From positions 22,313,808 to 22,377,807 of the forward strand of contig NC_088301.1 in the NCBI RefSeq assembly GCF_032854445.1: 64,000 bases of DNA, read 5' to 3'. Shown piece by piece: positions 59,599-64,000 of this stretch. The notes beneath the pieces are model-generated. The model was not told where the DNA came from, ran no database searches, and saw only the letters and a program-made list of their open reading frames with translations. A program made the position numbers and the translations under genes. The first letter of the stretch is position 1. Each line of letters begins with the position of its first letter. The DNA comes from Liolophura sinensis. Its lineage: Eukaryota > Mollusca > Polyplacophora > Chitonida > Chitonidae.

Positions 59599-62349
59599 AT
59601 GACGGCCACGCCGGATCGGCCGCAAAGACAGCCGATGGACTCCATAGACGAAAGACTTATCCTAAACGTGGGAGGGGTCCGTCACGAGACGCACGTGTCC
59701 ACGTTACGCAACGTTCCCAGCACACGCCTTTCGCGCCTCTCCGAGACACACGTGCAGTCGCGCCAACAAGAGGAGTACTTCTTTGATCGCCACCCAGCCG
59801 TCTTTAACTCCGTCATCGACTTCTACCGAACAGGTGAGTTGTTCGAATGAGAATGGTTATCTGTAAGACACAGGCATTGAAATGGTTACATGCAAATCAT
59901 GGTTACCTGTAAAACACCGTCAACGTACTATCTGCAACCATGTTTGTGTTTGAGGAACGATTTTTAGTAATAATATTTGTGTTCAATGATCAGCGTCTTT
60001 TTTTATAATCTCAGAAAGTGCCGACATTATCTGTGTTTGGACAAAACCGTATGTGGAAGAATGCATTTTTGTGTTTTGGCGTTACTGCGTTACTGGAATC
60101 AAGCGGTTTTGCCTTGACGATAGAATATTCTATGGAAATAAGTCGCTTACAATATATACACCTCAGATGAAGAGCATGCAGCTTGGCAGGACAGCCTACC
60201 ACTGGTTATATCTGGCCACAGATTATTGGTGGAATATCACGTAACAGATCATTTTGGTAAAACGCCAGTAAAACGCAGGCCAATATGCATGTGCCTGTTT
60301 ACAACAGCCAGCGTACAGCTGTAACGGTTGTCGATCGAACGGTGGATATTTGGGGAATTATTGGCCAAAATAACTAGCACCTTAATTTCATAATCATAAA
60401 CCATGATGTGGTTTTAATTGTGACATCTAATGTCAATGGGAAAACCTCCTGTCTAGGCCCATCTGTTAGTATTAGACTGTCATTTATTGGAAATATCTTA
60501 AATGTATGTATGTAGGCCGACACCAACTTTTTGTGATCGTTAATCAAAGCTAGTGTGTAGGAGCAACATCTTAAAACCACGGACCTATATATTAACTTCA
60601 CTTCAACGGACCGACTTTCGCTGACCTCAAATGCGTCCAGTGACTGAGCCGGATGCCAGTTCATGTCTAACAGAGATGCTATCTGATGTTCGTGGAATGC
60701 TGCTGCGCTGATTGTGGGCGTAATATTTAATTGAGGCGTTTCAAACACTCAGCAAGGCACACTTAATTATTAAAGGTTCTGCCTCACTGATCGTTACCCA
60801 TGGACTGATCACAGAGAAAAATCTGCATTCGTCTTTTTTTTTATATATATATATAGCCATCAATACGAACTCGGGAGTACAACTATATTACCCAACAGCT
60901 TAGACGCATAAGTTTATATAGCACAACCTGTGTATATGGCTAATTATTTTGCAAATGTGTACATAACTAAACTGTTTAAAAGAACATTCACATACATTTA
61001 TTTCCATTTGCAGAGTTTAAGAGTGACAAACTCACATTTTACATCTCAATTGAGGTGTGCTCCAAACGTTTAATCTATAATATTGAGAGGATACACCGCA
61101 TATTTATCGTAAAAATCCATACTCACTAATCGAATCGGTATATACCGCTCAAATATCCAGAAGAGATACTTCAAAACTGAAGACTCGAGCATGTACTATT
61201 TACAGTGTTAAAATGATTCCAAGTTTTGAACAACTTATATAATGCGACTCACGATATGACTTTTAGGAACTTTAAAACTGACTTTGACGAAGCTGGTATT
61301 TTGTGAAAGGTAATTTTTTGTGTCATCTTAAATCAGTAAGAAATATTCGATTAGATTTGCGCTGATGGCTTATGTCCATGCCCAGCACTTCCGGTATAGT
61401 CTCTTTAAGACTGATGCGTGTTGTGTTCACGTAGGAACGTTGAAACTGAGTGATGTGTGTCAGTTGGCAGTGTCAGTAGGATAATACAACCTGTTTATTT
61501 TTGTACACCAATATTTTGTTAGGTAAAGAAAATGTCGAACAATCAGTTTTTAGTCTTTTGGGTGAAAAACACCAAAAAATGTTTCAGCTTCTTGTATCAT
61601 ACTATTGTAGCTGGCATATTCAGTGAGAAGTCATACGCCTAATAGCTCAACCTCACGGTGTTATCATCATGCTCTAATAAGTCGATTGTTCGGCGATCAA
61701 TAATTCTGATCGAATTCATTTTGTTGCGGGGATTTGAATTACTTAGGATGATCAGTTACCATATTTCCACAGCGGTCTTGATCAGCCAATGAGGGCTTTG
61801 TCAATATCCTGGAATTACTTAACCCGCCATTATAACATCAGACTCAGTCGTACGCAACTCTCTTTAAGCTTCGAGTTCAGTCATCGAACTGGGAACAAAA
61901 CCGCATTATGGACCGAGATGGGTCGAACATAAACTGCCGTTGTAACGACTTACATAACGGTAAATAGACATGGAGCTCCGAATGATCAGAAAAGAGTTCA
62001 TCTAGTTTGAACTGAGACCCATAATTTCTAGTTGGAATAAATTGGAGGAATAAATGTTTGCTGATGTTAGATTGTCCTTCTAGGTGAACTGCATGTACCG
62101 CTGGACGTTTGCGGGGCGGTGGTCAAAAGGGAACTGGACTTTTGGCAAATTGATGAGTTTCAAATCCGAGCGTGTTGCTGGCGCCATTACCGCGTGTACA
62201 TCGACAACCAGCGCATACTGGAGGCGTACAACACGAACCTGGGCATCGAACACGACGACTGCAGCTTGGACGACCTGACCGGCTGGAAGAGGTTCCAGAT
62301 GAAAGTGTGGATCCTCCTGGATCACCCGCGCTCCTCTCGTGCCGCCATG
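59599..62349 (+). CDS. voltage-gated potassium channel, Shaw/Kv3-like, first two coding exons (partial at right)
   Basis: Exon 59599-59833 joins exon 62084-62349 within a Gly codon (donor GTGAGT, acceptor CCTTCTAG). Together they give 167 residues. Residues 20-125 form the cytoplasmic T1 tetramerisation domain: [63 protein letters not shown] and ACCW. The Zn-binding signature H-x5-C-x20-CC is complete (His82, Cys88, Cys109-110), which separates Kv2-4 types from Kv1. DVCG and CCW favour Kv3/Shaw. The second exon ends at ...HPRSSRAAM, where channel S1 normally begins. The membrane exons are not in the window, so the gene continues beyond position 64000. Upstream in-frame ATGs are absent near the start. 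Confidence in Kv is high; in Shaw class, moderate. Confidence 0.92.
59834..62083. other. intron 1 of the potassium channel gene
   Basis: AT-rich, 2.25 kb, with a short (TA)n near 60842-60856. No further exon or mobile element is recognised. Confidence 0.5.
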
Positions 62350-63760
62350 GTGAGCTCAGATTTTGACATAACTGTTTATAACTATAGGTTTTGTCTAGTA
62401 AATGCTAAAGTGAGCGCACGGATCATGGATAGTATTAATGGCCAGTTCATCAAGAGCGAAACTTCGGCGGAGAATATCGTAGAGTGTTTTAGCTTATATC
62501 GAGAGAAACGTGCCAGGAAAAGCTATAGCTTATTGTATCAGCCAGCAGAAAACGAACCATCTGCATTTGATAAAGCAGATATTTGCAATATTCATGAAAT
62601 CAATCTACACTCAATCTCAGTATCAATAGTTAATAACTCCTTCGGCGGCGGCAGTGAGTTGGCAGATATACAAAGCCAACAGTTTTTTGGGCAAGTCTCC
62701 TTTTCAAACTAACATTTGATGTCAGGTGAGCTGGTTAAACAATGGAGGTATTCGGGAGTTTGCTGAATTGATCATTATTCCCTTGCAATGTGGGAGTAAT
62801 ATCTTTTAGTTTGCTCACAAAACGTCTCGTAGACTGGAAATGAACAATGGGTTACAAAGCTTGAACCTGATCTACTCTACACAAGAAAGGTTCTTCATTA
62901 CCATGTTAAGCAACTTAGGCCTAAGTCTTTACTTTCTCATTAATTTTTAAAATAAAGTACATGTAAGTCTTTACTACCTCGTTAATTTTTTAATGTAAGG
63001 TAGATTCGGGAAATTCAAAACCTAATTAATTACACAGCCCAGCTACCCGTTAATAAGGCTTAGCAAATAATTATTATAATCGTATTATTGAATTGAACCA
63101 TCGGACCAAGAACTCAGCATCAAGCTGATTTTCACAATTTAGGTTTATAGCCAAATAAGTCACCATTACATGAACCAGCGGAGTTATATTGTATATGGCC
63201 ATTGAATTTCGCTAAACGCTATAATGTGCGGTGCTATGGGTTATGTCAATCGAAACATGGATAGGGCAAGCTTTTCGCATGACGGTCAATTATGTTGCGC
63301 CCGCGGCGACGTCACGTGGGACAAAATGAGCAATCACGAGATGGTACTGTGGGTTAACACACAACACTCTCAAAGCCGGTAATGGATTATATGTTATTGT
63401 CATATAGCAAATTACACCTGTCCAGGGCATGAACCGACCGCGTGTAAGCTCAGCTTTCGTGTCACACCGACTCTTGAAGCTGATACATCACAGGGGTATT
63501 ATAGCATGTACACTAAAAATATGATACAGGGCAACTCTCGTGGGGTTGATAGAGAATAACGCGTGGCAGTGCGTCCCCTCCACGAACACGAAGGCCTTGT
63601 GGACATAAATATAATCACGTGGAGTAAGCCAAAAATGTAGGTTCCCAATGCTCCAAACAAAAGATCGTTCATCAAATCGAAATAAAGTGGGTTATCCAGT
63701 TAGACGCACATACAGGACTGCGGTAAACGTTGATATCGGGGTCCATTATTCAGAATCATA
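62350..63760. other. start of intron 2 of the potassium channel gene
   Basis: The donor GTGAGC follows the ATG codon at 62347-62349. The reading frame of exon 2 stays open for another 121 codons to a stop at 62710-62712 (see findings). After that there is nothing recognisable. Confidence 0.5.
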
Positions 63761-64000
63761 TGGGCATTTAAGTCAGGCTGTACAAGTTCAGTGGTATTGA
63801 GTCCTAGGAATAGCTAAGTCAGGCTGTATACGTTCAGTGGTATTGGTGCATAGGAACAGCTAAGTTAGACTGTATACGTTCAATGGTATTGGTGCCTAGG
63901 AAGAGTTAAGTCAGACTGTACATGTTCTATGGTATTAGGGCCTAGGAACAAGGAACAACTAAGTCAGGCTGTATACGTTCAGTGGTATTGGTGCCTAGGA
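63761..64000. repeat. 46-58-bp minisatellite running off the window
   Basis: Units reading AAGTCAGGCTGTATACGTTC, AGTGGTATTGGTGCCTAGGA and ACAGCT repeat about five times to the last base. Units are similar but not identical. The array continues beyond the window. Confidence 0.88.

Overview
The window is animal nuclear DNA. Genes are split by GT-AG introns, introns are long, and most of the sequence is non-coding and filled with tRNA-derived SINEs, terminal-inverted-repeat (TIR) elements, retrotransposon remains and minisatellites. The dominant SINE has a tRNA-like head and a tail ending in (AAATA)n. From memory this type is common in molluscs and related lophotrochozoans, so a marine lophotrochozoan, most likely a mollusc, is my best guess. 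The phylum cannot be proven from sequence alone.

Four genes are supported. (1) Minus strand, 9850-16830: a long, mostly single-exon protein-kinase-like protein with a C-terminal kinase domain and a regular 11-residue Gln repeat near its N-terminus. (2) Minus strand, 19203-33472: a complete 11-exon CHID1 (chitinase-domain-containing protein 1) of 392 aa with every junction phase-consistent. (3) Plus strand, 35173-45280: a complete 7-exon PPP1R8/NIPP1 (nuclear inhibitor of protein phosphatase 1) of 338 aa, head-to-head with CHID1. (4) Plus strand, from 59599 past the right edge: the first two coding exons of a Shaw/Kv3-like voltage-gated potassium channel, covering the whole T1 domain.

Region by region: 1-9.8 kb has no recognised gene but holds a 43-bp minisatellite, two inverted copies of a MITE, a 2-kb satellite of 43-44-bp units and a long (TA)n tract. 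9.8-16.8 kb is the kinase gene. 19.2-33.5 kb is CHID1 with crowded introns (SINEs, a 155-bp array, a 54-bp array, a TIR element). 35-45 kb is NIPP1. 45-59 kb is gene-poor: SINEs, a dead Penelope-like fragment, a 36-copy 51-bp array open on both strands and a decayed LINE reverse transcriptase. 59.6 kb onward is the potassium channel.

The most unusual signal is a repeated pattern of exon-edge duplication. In CHID1 intron 5 a 54-bp tandem array of about 18 units is made of the end of the preceding exon plus its 5' splice site, so a run of extra donor sites follows the real one. NIPP1 intron 6 holds an older, more diverged array of the same construction. NIPP1 intron 2 holds a decayed duplicate of the start of exon 3 with its upstream intron. 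Second in interest is the exact 11-residue Gln repeat of the kinase, which resembles an array of dynein-light-chain-type TQ motifs.
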